Source: Acidobacteriota bacterium (GTDB lineage: Bacteria; Acidobacteriota; UBA6911). Taken from it: DNA of 64,000 nucleotides. The stretch's first letter is position 1; every line of letters begins with the position of its first letter. Below, one piece after another: positions 1 to 9,861 of the stretch. Under the pieces are notes generated by a model. It saw only the letters and a program-made list of their open reading frames with translations. It made no database searches and was not told where the DNA came from. The DNA lies in contig JAISUT010000012.1 in assembly GCA_031271905.1 (NCBI GenBank), positions 113,209 to 177,208 of the forward strand, written 5' to 3'. A program made the translations under genes and the position numbers.

Positions 1-1217
1 ACGGGCTTGCCTTCGTGGTCGCGTATGGCGATCGCGCGGTCGGAGACGCTCATGACGGTTGCGCCCGCCCCCTCGTCCACGCAAATGCGGTACTCCTCGG
101 AATAGGGGGCGCCCTCCCGCAGGTGCTTCTGCAACGCCGCCCAGACGCGCTCCCTGTCCTCGGGGTGGATGGAGGCGTGGAACTCCTCCAGCGTGCCCGC
201 CAGTTGCCGCACCTCCGCCCACCGCGACTCGTGCCGCGCGCGGAAGAAGCGGGCGGTGTCCGCCACCAGGTCGCGCTCGTAGACCAGGTCGCTGACGCTC
301 TCCGCCGCGATGCGGAAGCGCTCCTCGGAGCGGCGCAGCTCCTCGAGCAGGCGCGCGTTGTTCACCGCGCTGGCGGCGGTGCCGGCGAACAGCGACAGCA
401 GCTTCGCGTCGGCTTCGGTGAACGTCCGCCCCCCGCCCGCCTCCGCCGCCTCCCCGGAGCGCACCTCGTGGACGCCGAGCACGCCGATCAACTCCCCGCC
501 CCTTATCATGGGGACGCAGACGGTGGCGCGGATGGGCAGCTCGCGCAGTCTTCGCGAGCGGTTCGGCCAGTTCGCGTAGTCGTTGGCGATCACCGGGGCG
601 AGGGTCTTCGCCACCTCCCCGCTCAGCCCCTCGTCCAGCGGCAGGTGCGCGCCGATGGGCATCCCCACGCCCTTCTCCACGGCGATCTGGAAGTCGTCGT
701 GCTTGGCGTCATAGAGGAAGATGGCGGCGCCGTCCCCGTGGATCAGGCGCATCGCCCGTTCGAGGATGTTTTGCAGCAAGGGGGTCAGCTCGTGGCGGCC
801 CGAGACGTCCTGCGTCGTGTCGTACAGCGTGGCGATCTCCAACGTCCTTTTCGTCGCGTCCTGGAAGATCTTCTCGTTGTGCAAGGCGTCCAGGCGGGCT
901 TGCCGCGCGATCCTGAACCCGTAGCAGGCCGCGCCGGCCAGAAGCAGCAGCCCCAGCCAGTTCAAAGCGATGCCGAGGTGCCCGAGGCGCGCCATCCCCT
1001 GCGCCGCCTCGCCGGCTGCCGCCCCCGCCGCGCCCGGGCGGACGTCCGGCAGGCGGAGGATGGACCGGGCGTTCAGCCCGACGCAGATCGCGAGCACGAG
1101 CGCCGCGCCGAGCGCCATGCCGGAGAAGCGGTTGCACAGTCGCAACATGGGCGTTTGCAGGCGCTCCCGCGCGCCGGGGAACTCCCGGGGCGTCGCCTCG
1201 TCCGTACCTTGTCCCAT
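1..1217 (-). CDS. GAF/PAS-type membrane sensor protein, C-terminus cut by window edge (not in the ORF track because it has no stop inside the window)
   Basis: Reverse-strand reading from ATG at 1217 is open to position 1: MGQGTDEATPREF..., two hydrophobic segments, a GAF-like region (LYDTTQDVSGRHELTPLLQNILERAMRLIHGDGAAIFLYD...GVLGVHEV...LSLFAGTAASAVNNARLLEEL), then a PAS-like start (RRSEERFRIAAESVSDLVYE). Confidence 0.75.
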   Translation of the reverse strand, partial: MGQGTDEATPREFPGARERLQTPMLRLCNRFSGMALGAALVLAICVGLNARSILRLPDVRPGAAGAAAGEAAQGMARLGHLGIALNWLGLLLLAGAACYGFRIARQARLDALHNEKIFQDATKRTLEIATLYDTTQDVSGRHELTPLLQNILERAMRLIHGDGAAIFLYDAKHDDFQIAVEKGVGMPIGAHLPLDEGLSGEVAKTLAPVIANDYANWPNRSRRLRELPIRATVCVPMIRGGELIGVLGVHEVRSGEAAEAGGGRTFTEADAKLLSLFAGTAASAVNNARLLEELRRSEERFRIAAESVSDLVYERDLVADTARFFRARHESRWAEVRQLAGTLEEFHASIHPEDRERVWAALQKHLREGAPYSEEYRICVDEGAGATVMSVSDRAIAIRDHEGKP

Positions 1218-1253
1218 AACCTCCTCCCGTCCTTGGCGGCGGCCGCCTGCGCG

Positions 1254-2363
1254 TCACACGTTGAAGCGGAACAGGATCACGTCGCCGTCCCGGACTTTGT
1301 ATTCCTTCCCCTCCAGCCGCAACACGCCCTTGCCCTTCGCCGCCGGGAAGGAGCCGAGCGCCACCATGTCGTCGAACGACACGACCTCCGCCTTGATGAA
1401 GCCCTTCTCGATGTCCGAGTGTATCACCCCCGCAGCCTGCGGCGCCGTCGCGCCGAGGGGGATCGTCCAGGCGCGCGCCTCCGGCTCGCCCGCCGTGTAG
1501 AAGGAGAACACGCCCAGGAGGTCGTAGGACTTGTTGATGACCCGCGCCAGGGCGTTGCCCGGCAGGCCGAAGTCCGCCATGAACGCCGACGCCTCCTCCG
1601 CGTCCAGCGCGGCGATCTCCGACTCGATCTTGCCGCAGACCGCCGTGATGCCGACGTTCGGCGCCGCCGCCTGCCTTTGCAGGCCGAACGCCTCCACCAC
1701 CCCCTCGATCTTCGCCGCGTCCCCGTCGCCGACGTTCACCACCACCAGCATCGGTTTGGCGGAGAGGAAGGTGAAGCCGCGCACCCGCTTCTTCTCCTCG
1801 GGGGTCAGCTCGATCTCCCGCAAGGGGCGCTCTTGCTCCAACGCCGCCTTGAAGCGCACGAGCAGGTCATGCTCCTGCTCCAGCTCCGGCGACTTCATCT
1901 TCTTCAGGTCTTTCGCCAACCGCTCCAGCCGCTTCTCGATGATCGCCAGGTCGGAGAAGATCAGCTCCAGCTCGAAGAGCCCGATGTCGCGCGCCGGATC
2001 CACCGAGCCCTCGACGTGCGGCAGGTTCGGGTCGTCGAACGCCCGCACGACGTGCAGCAACGCATCGACGTTCTTCAGGTTGTTGAGGTACGACGACATG
2101 TCCTTCGACTGCCCTTCCAGCGCCGCCTTCCCCTCGCCTGTGGCCAAGCCCGGCAGATCGACGTACTCGACCGTGGCGTAAGTCGTCTTTTCCGGGTGCA
2201 CCACCTCCGCCAGCTTGTCCAGGCGCGGGTCGGGCACGTAGGCGACGCCGATGTGCGCTTCCCGGGCGTTCCCCCACGAGGAGGCGTCCACCCGCCCCTC
2301 GGTCAGCAGGCTGAAGATGGTGGTTTTGCCCACTTGCGGCAATCCTACAATTCCTACTTTCAT
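1254..2363 (-). CDS. ychF: Redox-regulated/ribosome-associated GTPase YchF
   Basis: MKVGIVGLPQVGKTTIFSLLTEG (P-loop), DLPGLATGEGKG-like G3, C-terminal TGS-like end GVIHSDIEKGFIKAEVVSFDD...KGKGVLRLEGKEYKVRDGDVILFRFNV. Confidence 0.95.
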   Translation of the reverse strand: MKVGIVGLPQVGKTTIFSLLTEGRVDASSWGNAREAHIGVAYVPDPRLDKLAEVVHPEKTTYATVEYVDLPGLATGEGKAALEGQSKDMSSYLNNLKNVDALLHVVRAFDDPNLPHVEGSVDPARDIGLFELELIFSDLAIIEKRLERLAKDLKKMKSPELEQEHDLLVRFKAALEQERPLREIELTPEEKKRVRGFTFLSAKPMLVVVNVGDGDAAKIEGVVEAFGLQRQAAAPNVGITAVCGKIESEIAALDAEEASAFMADFGLPGNALARVINKSYDLLGVFSFYTAGEPEARAWTIPLGATAPQAAGVIHSDIEKGFIKAEVVSFDDMVALGSFPAAKGKGVLRLEGKEYKVRDGDVILFRFNV

Positions 2364-2533
2364 GATAATTCCTTTTTTCTCTTTTCCTAAAACACGTAAA
2401 CGTAATGGTACCACAAGTTTTCCACAGGATAACCGTTAAGTAGAGAAAGATTTCCCAGCCGATCCCCGCCTCTTCGCCATGCCATCCCTTTACGAAAAAA
2501 AGCTTTGTCTATCGAATTTTTATCAATGAGAGC

Positions 2534-2562
2534 TTGACATGGACTTTAAAGAAGCTTTAAAT
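2534..2562 (+). promoter_or_regulatory. Putative sigma-70 promoter of the dcw cluster
   Basis: TTGACA (2534-2539), 17-bp spacer, TTAAAT (2557-2562). Confidence 0.6.
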
Positions 2563-2568
2563 TGCTTC

Positions 2569-2608
2569 GTGGTCAGAAGTGGTCGGTGGTGGTCGATGGT
2601 GGTCGCCG
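2569..2608 (+). promoter_or_regulatory. Putative MraZ box: four tandem 10-bp repeats GTGGTCNNNN
   Basis: GTGGTCAGAA GTGGTCGGTG GTGGTCGATG GTGGTCGCCG, directly upstream of mraZ; MraZ is known to bind direct repeats with 10-bp periodicity. Confidence 0.75.
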
Positions 2609-2665
2609 AGGCCGATTTTTGAGAATATTTGCCGACATCGATGATTGGCGCAATGCGAGCCCGAC

Positions 2666-3109
2666 ATGTTTGACGATGGTAGCTACACAGCGAAGATCGA
2701 CGAAAAATCGCGCCTTCGTGTGCCTGCCGAATTCCGCCACAACCTGCCCGAAGACTCGGGCAACGTGTTTTACGTCACCAGCATCGACGGCAAGTGCGCC
2801 CGGGTGTACCCCTGGTCCGTGTGGACGGGCGTATCGCAAAGGCTCCATGAAGGCGCCATGACGCCGCGCAAGCTCGAGTTCCTCCGCCGCACGGGCCTTT
2901 ATGGGCAGAAGTCGGAGATGGATCCGCAGGGGCGCATCCTGATCAAGAAGAACTTGCGGGACAAGGCGGGGATTTCGGGCGAGGTCTTGGTGGTGGGCAT
3001 GGGTCGCTTCCTCGAGGTCTGGAACTCGGAGACGATCCAGTCTGATGTGGACAACGGCTCGCTGTCTCTCGAGGACATGGAAGAGTTGGGCAAGGAAGGG
3101 ATTTTCTAA
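2666..3109 (+). CDS. mraZ: Transcriptional regulator MraZ
   Basis: MFDDGSYTAKIDEKSRLRVPAEFR...DPQGRILIKKNLRDKAGI...VVGMGRFLEVWN; first gene of dcw cluster. Confidence 0.93.
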   Translation: MFDDGSYTAKIDEKSRLRVPAEFRHNLPEDSGNVFYVTSIDGKCARVYPWSVWTGVSQRLHEGAMTPRKLEFLRRTGLYGQKSEMDPQGRILIKKNLRDKAGISGEVLVVGMGRFLEVWNSETIQSDVDNGSLSLEDMEELGKEGIF

Positions 3110-3187
3110 CCGGCGGCCTCCGGCCATCGGCTCTGATGGGAACGGGAAACGGCGACTGGTCGCCGGCAATCGAATCGGGTGGGTGCG

Positions 3188-4177
3188 ATGGGTGCGACGG
3201 CTCTGGAGAAGACGGTCCACGGCGGCGAACCGGGGGAAGCCCTGCACGTCCCGGTGCTGTTGCGCGAGGTGATCTCGCTGGTCGCCCCCCGGCCTGGCGG
3301 CGTGTACGTGGACGGGACGGTGGGGCTGGGCGGACACTCTGCGGCGATCCTCGAACGCATCCAGCCCGGGGGGCTCCTGCTCGGCATCGACCGCGACGGC
3401 GAGGCGCTGGAGAAGGCCTCCGGGCGGTTGAAGGCGTTCGGCGGGAGTTTCCGTCCGGTGCACGACAATTACAAGAACCTGCCGCTCGCGCTCAACCGCC
3501 TGGGGATCGCCGCCGTGGACGGCATCCTGCTGGATATGGGGGTCTCCTCGTGGCAGTTGACCTCGGAGGAGCGCGGTTTCAGCTTCCAGTCCGACGCGCG
3601 CCTGGACATGCGCATGGATCGGACGCAGGCGCGCACGGCGGCGGATGTCGTCAACGAGACGCCGGAGGGGGAGCTTGCCGACATCATCTACAGGTTCGGC
3701 GAGGAGAGGCTCTCGCGGCGCATCGCGGCGGCGATAGCCGAGGCGCGGTGCGAGGCGCCCATCACGCGCTGCTCGCAACTGGCGGGCATCGTCAGCCGCG
3801 CCGTCCCCCGGCACGGGTTCGGGCGCGGACGGCAACGCATCCATCCCGCCACGCGGACGTTCCAGGCGTTGCGCATCGCCGTGAACGGGGAGTTGGACGG
3901 GTTGGAGGACTTCCTCGCGGAGGCTTGCGGCGCCCTGAAGCCGGGCGGGAGGCTCGTGGTCATCGCGTTCCACTCGCTCGAAGACCGCATCGTCAAACGG
4001 GCGTTCCGCCGCTTGGCGGGGCAGTGCGTGTGCGACGCGCCGCCGGAGCTTTGCCAGTGCCCCCGCGAGGCGTCCGCCAAGGTGCTGACCTCCCGCCCCA
4101 GGACGCCGGGGCGGGACGAGCTGGACTCCAACCCGCGGGCGCGGAGCGCGCGGTTGCGGGCGGTGGAGAAATCGTAG
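3188..4177 (+). CDS. rsmH: 16S rRNA (cytosine1402-N4)-methyltransferase RsmH (MraW)
   Basis: HVPVLLREVISLV...YVDGTVGLGGHSAAIL...GIDRDGEAL...GILLDMGVSSWQL; position in dcw cluster. GTG at 3179 is an alternative start. Confidence 0.95.
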   Translation: MGATALEKTVHGGEPGEALHVPVLLREVISLVAPRPGGVYVDGTVGLGGHSAAILERIQPGGLLLGIDRDGEALEKASGRLKAFGGSFRPVHDNYKNLPLALNRLGIAAVDGILLDMGVSSWQLTSEERGFSFQSDARLDMRMDRTQARTAADVVNETPEGELADIIYRFGEERLSRRIAAAIAEARCEAPITRCSQLAGIVSRAVPRHGFGRGRQRIHPATRTFQALRIAVNGELDGLEDFLAEACGALKPGGRLVVIAFHSLEDRIVKRAFRRLAGQCVCDAPPELCQCPREASAKVLTSRPRTPGRDELDSNPRARSARLRAVEKS

Positions 4178-4217
4178 GGGCGTGGGACGGCGTCCCCGCA
4201 TTGGGGAGGATGGTGAG

Positions 4218-4604
4218 ATGAAAGACTGGGTCGGCGGGGTGGAGAGGCGCAATTACGGCATCCGCGGCGGGAATGGCGCCACGCGCGACCTGGTGCGGGG
4301 GATATTGCTGATCCTCCCCGTCGCCGGGGTGCTCCTGCTCCATCTCTGGGTGCGCAACCAGGCGACGCTCATAGGATATGAGATCCGGGAGCTGGCGGAG
4401 CGAAGGGACGAGTTGCAGCGGGAGCAGGTGAAGCTGAAGTTGGAGGCGGAGCGGTTGCAAAGCCCGGGCGTCATCGAGGACCTCGCGCGCAACCAGCTCG
4501 GCATGGTGCCGCTCCGGACCGGGCAGTTGCTGCGCGCCCCCGCCGCCGCCGCGCGGGCGGGCGACGCCGACATGGCGATGGCGGCGGGGCAGGGCGGGCG
4601 TTAG
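4218..4604 (+). CDS. ftsL: FtsL-like cell division protein
   Basis: Small single-TM protein (LVRGILLILPVAGVLLLHLWVRNQ) followed by coiled coil (EIRELAERRDELQREQVKLKLEAERL), between rsmH and ftsI. Confidence 0.75.
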   Translation: MKDWVGGVERRNYGIRGGNGATRDLVRGILLILPVAGVLLLHLWVRNQATLIGYEIRELAERRDELQREQVKLKLEAERLQSPGVIEDLARNQLGMVPLRTGQLLRAPAAAARAGDADMAMAAGQGGR

Positions 4605-4668
4605 CCCTCCGGGGGAGTTTTCGTTTCTTGTTTTGTTCGCGGTTTCTTGGGATGGGCGGGGTCGAACG

Positions 4669-6948
4669 ATGGAGCGCATGAACATCAACGGCACGAGGGT
4701 CGCGATCCTGATCGTCCTGATATCGCTCTGGAGCGTGGCGATCGCCTGGAAGCTGGTCCGGGTGCAGGTCGTCGAGCACGACAACTACGTCAAGATGGCG
4801 AACGAGCGCCAGCAGGGGCGGCGCGTGATCAAGGCGTTCCGCGGCACCATCTGGGACAGCGGCATGAACGTGCTCGCCAGCGACGAGTCCGTGAAGAACG
4901 TCGTCTTGGAGCCCCGGAACGTCACGGACGTCCCCGGGACTGCGAAAAGGCTGGCGTCGATCCTGGGGGGCGACGCCGGGGCGTTGGCGTTGAAGATCGC
5001 GGAATACCGCGCAGACCCCCGCCGCCACGGGTACATGGTGGTCGCCCGCCGCATCGACGACGCGCAGTCGGCCGCCATCGGCGCCTGGATGAAGGAGCTG
5101 AAGGAGAAAGGGCGCAAGGCGAGGGACAAGTCGGGGGCGATGGTCTACTTCGAGGAGGAGGTCGTCCGCTCCTATCCCAACGACGAGCTGGCGTGCCATG
5201 CGCTCGGGTTCGTGAACAGGCAGCCGGAGCCCAGGGTGGACGACAACGGCGACGTCTTGAAGGACGAGTCGGGCAAAATCCTGACGACCGACGTCTTGAA
5301 AGGCGGTGCAGGCGTCGAGCTGCAATACGACCGGGAGCTCCGGGGGCGGGACGGCGTCTCCTACTTCGACCAGGACGCGAAACAGCGGGGATACAAGGTG
5401 AACGTCGCGCGTCCGGCGGTGCAGGGAAACAGCCTGGTGCTGACCATCGACAAGCACATCCAGTACGTCGCGGACCGGGAGCTCGCCGCAGGCGCCGAGT
5501 CCGCCGGGGCGCGCGCGGGGACCGCCATCGTCATGGATGTGGAGACCGGGCGCATCCTCGCCCTCTCCAACTACCCGAGGTTCGACGGCAACCGGCTCGA
5601 CCAGGCCAACGCGGGGAAGTTGCGCAACTCCGCCGTGACCAGCCCCTACGAGCCCGGCTCCACGTTCAAGGTGTCGGTCGTCGCCGCGGCGGTCGAAGCG
5701 GGGGTGGCGCGCCCTGGCGACATGATCGATTGCGAGAACGGCGTCTACACCTATGCCAAACGCACGTTTCACGACGACCACCGGTACGGTCTGTTGAGCG
5801 TCCGCGAGGTCTTGGAGAAGTCCTCCAACATCGGCGCCGCCAAGCTCGGGTTCCGCTTGGGGCCGCAACGCCTCTACGATGCGCTCCACAAGTTCGGCTT
5901 CGGTGCCAAGACCGGCGTCGACCTGCCGGGGGAGGCGTCCGGAAAGATGCTCGACTGGCGCAAGAAGGAGCCGTCCCTGATCGGCACCGTCGCTTTCGGC
6001 CAGGCCGTCAGCGTGACCTCGATGCAGACCGTGACCGCCGTCAACGCCATCGCCAACGGCGGGGTCTTGATGCGCCCCTACGTCGTGGAGCGGGTCATCT
6101 CCGCCGACGGCGGCCTGAAGCGGCACTACGCCCCGCGCCCGGTCCCCGTCGTGAGCCGGGCGACCGCCGACGCCGTCGCCGACATGATGGAGGGGGTGGT
6201 CTTGCGGGGCACCGCCAAGAACGTCGCCATCGGCGGCTACCGTGTCGCGGGTAAGACAGGCACGGCGCAAAAGTTCGAGCGGGGGCGCCTCGCCAGGGGG
6301 AAGTACGTGGCGTCCTTCGTCGGTTTCGCCCCGAGGCCGCAGCCCAAGGTCACCGTGCTGGTGCAACTGGACGAGCCGCGCACCAGCATCTACGGGGGCA
6401 CGGTGAGCGCCCCCATATTCCAGAAGATCGTCCAGGCCGCCTTGATGCGGCTGAACGTGCCTCCGGACGCCTCGGCGCCCCAGTTGCCGCGACAGCCCGT
6501 GGCGGAGAACGACGTCAAGGATTCCATCCCCGCCGCCGTGCCGGATGCGGCATGGGCGGCGTTCGCCGAAGGCGACCTCGACCGGCCGGACGACCGGCTT
6601 GACGGCCCGGCGCTGGCGGACGGCGTGCCGGGGATCGTCATGGTCGGCGTCGATGCCGGCGTCGTCGTCCCCGATTTCCGCGGGATGTCCAAGCGCAAGG
6701 TCTCCGAGGTCTGCATGGACATGGGCGTCGAGGTCAAGTTCTCGGGCACCGGCCTGGCGATGGCGCAGAACCCCGCTCCGGGCGCCCGCGTCGTGAGGGG
6801 GGCGGTCTGGTCGGTCACTTTCGCGAAAGCCGGAGGCGGCCACGCTCCCGCCGCCGCGAAGAGGGATGTGGCGCGCGCCACCGCGGTTGGCGACCGGATC
6901 CACGCCGAGGTGCGTGAACGCCGGGGAAGGGGGGGGGAGTTGCCATGA
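4669..6948 (+). CDS. ftsI: Penicillin-binding protein 2/3 (FtsI) transpeptidase with C-terminal PASTA domain
   Basis: SPYEPGSTFK (SxxK), KSSNIG (SxN), KTGTAQK (KTG) motifs; C-terminal VVPDFRGMSKRKVSEVCMDMGVEV PASTA-like repeat. Confidence 0.93.
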   Translation: MERMNINGTRVAILIVLISLWSVAIAWKLVRVQVVEHDNYVKMANERQQGRRVIKAFRGTIWDSGMNVLASDESVKNVVLEPRNVTDVPGTAKRLASILGGDAGALALKIAEYRADPRRHGYMVVARRIDDAQSAAIGAWMKELKEKGRKARDKSGAMVYFEEEVVRSYPNDELACHALGFVNRQPEPRVDDNGDVLKDESGKILTTDVLKGGAGVELQYDRELRGRDGVSYFDQDAKQRGYKVNVARPAVQGNSLVLTIDKHIQYVADRELAAGAESAGARAGTAIVMDVETGRILALSNYPRFDGNRLDQANAGKLRNSAVTSPYEPGSTFKVSVVAAAVEAGVARPGDMIDCENGVYTYAKRTFHDDHRYGLLSVREVLEKSSNIGAAKLGFRLGPQRLYDALHKFGFGAKTGVDLPGEASGKMLDWRKKEPSLIGTVAFGQAVSVTSMQTVTAVNAIANGGVLMRPYVVERVISADGGLKRHYAPRPVPVVSRATADAVADMMEGVVLRGTAKNVAIGGYRVAGKTGTAQKFERGRLARGKYVASFVGFAPRPQPKVTVLVQLDEPRTSIYGGTVSAPIFQKIVQAALMRLNVPPDASAPQLPRQPVAENDVKDSIPAAVPDAAWAAFAEGDLDRPDDRLDGPALADGVPGIVMVGVDAGVVVPDFRGMSKRKVSEVCMDMGVEVKFSGTGLAMAQNPAPGARVVRGAVWSVTFAKAGGGHAPAAAKRDVARATAVGDRIHAEVRERRGRGGELP

Positions 6949-8405
6949 TCTTGAAAAACGCCATCGAGCGGATCCCCGGCGTCGAATGCTCGGGCAACCT
7001 GGACATCCCCATCCGGGGCATCTCCTACGACTCGCGCAGGGTGCAGAAGGACGACATTTTCATCGCCGTCAAAGGGGAGAAGGCCGACGGGTTCCGCTAC
7101 ATCGACAAGGCGATGGACGCCGGCGCCACGGCGGTGGCGTGCGAGCGCCCCCGCCCCAAGGATTTCCCGGGTGCGTATGTCCGCGTGGAGGACGCCAGGA
7201 AGTTCATGGCGGAGTTCGCCCACGCCTTCTACTACCACCCGTGCGCCGGGATGAAGCTGGTCGCCATCACCGGCACCAAGGGGAAGACCACGACCGCGTG
7301 GCTGATCGATTCGATCTACAGGCGGTCCGGGCTCGCCTCCTGCATCATGGGCACCATCGAGAACCGCATCGGGGACGAGCGCCACGCCAGCAACTACACG
7401 ACGCCGGAGGCGCCCGACGTCGCCAGCTTCTTCCACCAGGCCGTGCAACGCGGGTGTACGCACGGGGTGCTGGAGGTCTCCTCGCACGCCCTGCACCTGC
7501 GGCGCGTCTACGGGGCGAAGTTCACCATCGGCGTGTTCACGAACCTGTCGCACGACCACCTGGACTTCCACCAGGACATGGAGTCGTACTACCAGGCGAA
7601 GAAGATGCTGTTCGGGGCGGAGAACGGCAACGACCTCGACATCGCCTTCGTCAACGCCGACGACCCCTATGGGCGACGGCTCGCGGACGAGATCGACGTG
7701 CCTGTCGTCACCTACGGGTTCCACCCTTCGGCGGACATCCATGTGAAGGAGTGGGAGAGCCGGCTGGACGGGACGGACATCGTGTTGGACACGCCCGAGG
7801 GGGAGATATCCTTCCACGCCCAGTTGGTCGGCAGGCCGAACGCTTACAACATAATGGCTGCCGCCGGGGTGTCGCTCGGGCTGGGCTTGACCCGGGAGCA
7901 CGTCCGCGTCGGCATCGAGGCGCTGGCGGGGGTGCCGGGGCGGATGGAGCGGGTGGACGCCGGGCAGGACTTCCTGGTCATCGTGGACTACGCCCATTCC
8001 CCGGCCTCCCTGGAAAACCTGTTGGAGACGGCGGGGCAGTTGCCGCACCGGCGGATCATCACGGTCTTCGGCTGCGGCGGCGACCGCGACCGCACCAAGC
8101 GCCCGGTCATGGGGGAGATCGCCGCGCGGCTCAGCGACGTGGTCGTCGCGACCTCCGACAACCCCCGCACGGAGGATCCGGCCGCCATCTTGCGGGAGAT
8201 CGAGCCGGGGTTGAAGCAGGGGCGGGCGAGCTACAAGGTCAAGCCCGACCGGCGCATCGCCATCCAGGCGGCGCTGGCGCAGGCGGGGACGGGCGACATC
8301 GTGGTCATCGCCGGCAAAGGGCACGAGCCCTACCAGATCGTCGGCGGCAAGAAGCTCCCCTTTGACGACCGGACGGTCGCCAGGGAGATGATCCGGGCGA
8401 GGTAG
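6945..8405 (+). CDS. murE: UDP-MurNAc-tripeptide ligase MurE
   Basis: ITGTKGKTTT P-loop, NLSHDHLDFH, YAHSPASLENLL, GCGGDRDRTKRP, DNPRTEDP; ATGA overlap with ftsI. Confidence 0.95.
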   Translation: MILKNAIERIPGVECSGNLDIPIRGISYDSRRVQKDDIFIAVKGEKADGFRYIDKAMDAGATAVACERPRPKDFPGAYVRVEDARKFMAEFAHAFYYHPCAGMKLVAITGTKGKTTTAWLIDSIYRRSGLASCIMGTIENRIGDERHASNYTTPEAPDVASFFHQAVQRGCTHGVLEVSSHALHLRRVYGAKFTIGVFTNLSHDHLDFHQDMESYYQAKKMLFGAENGNDLDIAFVNADDPYGRRLADEIDVPVVTYGFHPSADIHVKEWESRLDGTDIVLDTPEGEISFHAQLVGRPNAYNIMAAAGVSLGLGLTREHVRVGIEALAGVPGRMERVDAGQDFLVIVDYAHSPASLENLLETAGQLPHRRIITVFGCGGDRDRTKRPVMGEIAARLSDVVVATSDNPRTEDPAAILREIEPGLKQGRASYKVKPDRRIAIQAALAQAGTGDIVVIAGKGHEPYQIVGGKKLPFDDRTVAREMIRAR

Positions 8406-8430
8406 GGCGCGCGGCGCGCGCAGGACGGAG

Positions 8431-9861
8431 ATGCGGATGGCGAGGTTGGTCGCGGGTGACATCGCAAGCGCAACGGGGGGGGCTCTCGCCCTCGGTGCGC
8501 GCTCCGCCGCCGCCTCCGGCGTCTCCATCGACTCGCGCTCCGTCGCGGCCGGCGAGCTGTTCTTCGCCATCCGGGGCCCGCGGAACGACGGGCATGCGTT
8601 CGTCCCGGACGTGTGGGCGCGCGGCGCCGCAGGCGCCGTCGTCGCCGACGATTACGCCGTACCCGCCGAGGCGCCCGCGGGCTTCTTCGTCGTCCGGGTG
8701 AAGGACACGCACGAGGCGCTCAAGGCGCTGGCGCGCGCCGTGCGCCTCCAGTGGCGGGGGCGGCTCGTGGCGGTCACCGGCAGCATGGGGAAGACGACCA
8801 CGCGGGAGTTCGCCTGCCAGTTGTTGGAAAACCGCTTCCCCGCGTACCAGACGCCGGGGAACTACAACAACCTGTTCGGGCTGCCGCTGTCCCTGCTGGG
8901 CCTCGAGCCCGGACACGAGGTGGGGGTCTTCGAGATGGGGATGAGCGCGCCGGGCGAGATCGCCGAGATGTGCCGCGTCGCGTTGCCGGACATCGGCGTC
9001 CTGACGGGCGTCGCGCCGGTGCATCTGGAGTTCTTCGCGTCCGTGGAGGAGATCGCCGAGGCGAAGGGGGAGCTGGTCTCGGGGCTCGCCCCCGGCGGGA
9101 CGTTGATTTACAACGCGGACGACCCGCTCGTCTGCAAACTCGCCCGCCGGTTCGGCGGCGAGAAGGTCTCCTTCGGCAGTTCGCCGGACGCCGATGTCCG
9201 CGCGGACCAGGTGGAGATGCGGGATTTGGGAACGACTTGTTTCCGGCTTTCCTACGAAGGCCGGCGGGTTAGGGCGGCTCTCCCTTTCACCGGCGCGCAT
9301 TTTGTGCAGAATGCGCTGCCGGGAGCCGCCCTTGGACTCAAGTTCGGCATGTCGCCCGCGCAGGTCGCCGACGCGATGGCGAAGTTGCGCCAGCCCGCCA
9401 TGCGGGGCGAGGTGTCGCGTTTCCAGAAAGGCGCCGGCGGGTTCGCCGTCATCGACGACTCTTACAACTCCAACCCCTGCGCCCTGCGGGGCATGATCGA
9501 CGCGCTCTGCGCGGTGCCGGGCTTCTCCCGGCGGGTGCTGGTCGCCGGTGAGATGCTGGAGTTGGGCGCGGACGCGCCCCGGATGCACTTCGAATGCGGC
9601 GAATATGCGTCCCGGAGCGGCGTCGGCCTCGTCGTCGGCGTGCAGGGGGGCGCCGTGGAGCTGGTCCGCGCCGCGTCAAAGGGCTGCGCGGACGGGGCGC
9701 GTTTTTTCGGGTCTTCCGACGAAGCCGCCGAGTTCGTGGCGGCGAACGTTCGCGAAGGGGACCTCGTGCTGGTCAAGGGGTCGCGCGGCGCGCACACGGA
9801 GAAGGTCGTGGAGGCGTTGGCGGCGAGGTTCGGGAAGGAGCCGCAACGGGGATGGCGATGA
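8431..9861 (+). CDS. murF: UDP-MurNAc-tripeptide:D-Ala-D-Ala ligase MurF
   Basis: VTGSMGKTTTREF, TPGNYNNLFGLPLSLL, DDSYNSNP motifs. Confidence 0.94.
   Translation: MRMARLVAGDIASATGGALALGARSAAASGVSIDSRSVAAGELFFAIRGPRNDGHAFVPDVWARGAAGAVVADDYAVPAEAPAGFFVVRVKDTHEALKALARAVRLQWRGRLVAVTGSMGKTTTREFACQLLENRFPAYQTPGNYNNLFGLPLSLLGLEPGHEVGVFEMGMSAPGEIAEMCRVALPDIGVLTGVAPVHLEFFASVEEIAEAKGELVSGLAPGGTLIYNADDPLVCKLARRFGGEKVSFGSSPDADVRADQVEMRDLGTTCFRLSYEGRRVRAALPFTGAHFVQNALPGAALGLKFGMSPAQVADAMAKLRQPAMRGEVSRFQKGAGGFAVIDDSYNSNPCALRGMIDALCAVPGFSRRVLVAGEMLELGADAPRMHFECGEYASRSGVGLVVGVQGGAVELVRAASKGCADGARFFGSSDEAAEFVAANVREGDLVLVKGSRGAHTEKVVEALAARFGKEPQRGWR

Noticed and set aside
15-2390. 791-aa forward ORF (and similar long overlapping ORFs)
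   Set aside because: Antisense to ychF and the GAF/PAS gene; Arg/Leu/His/Pro-rich composition typical of shadow frames in high-GC DNA.
4471-8570. Long reverse ORFs opposite ftsI and murE (810 and 726 aa)
   Set aside because: Shadow frames of well-conserved dcw genes with no recognisable domain.
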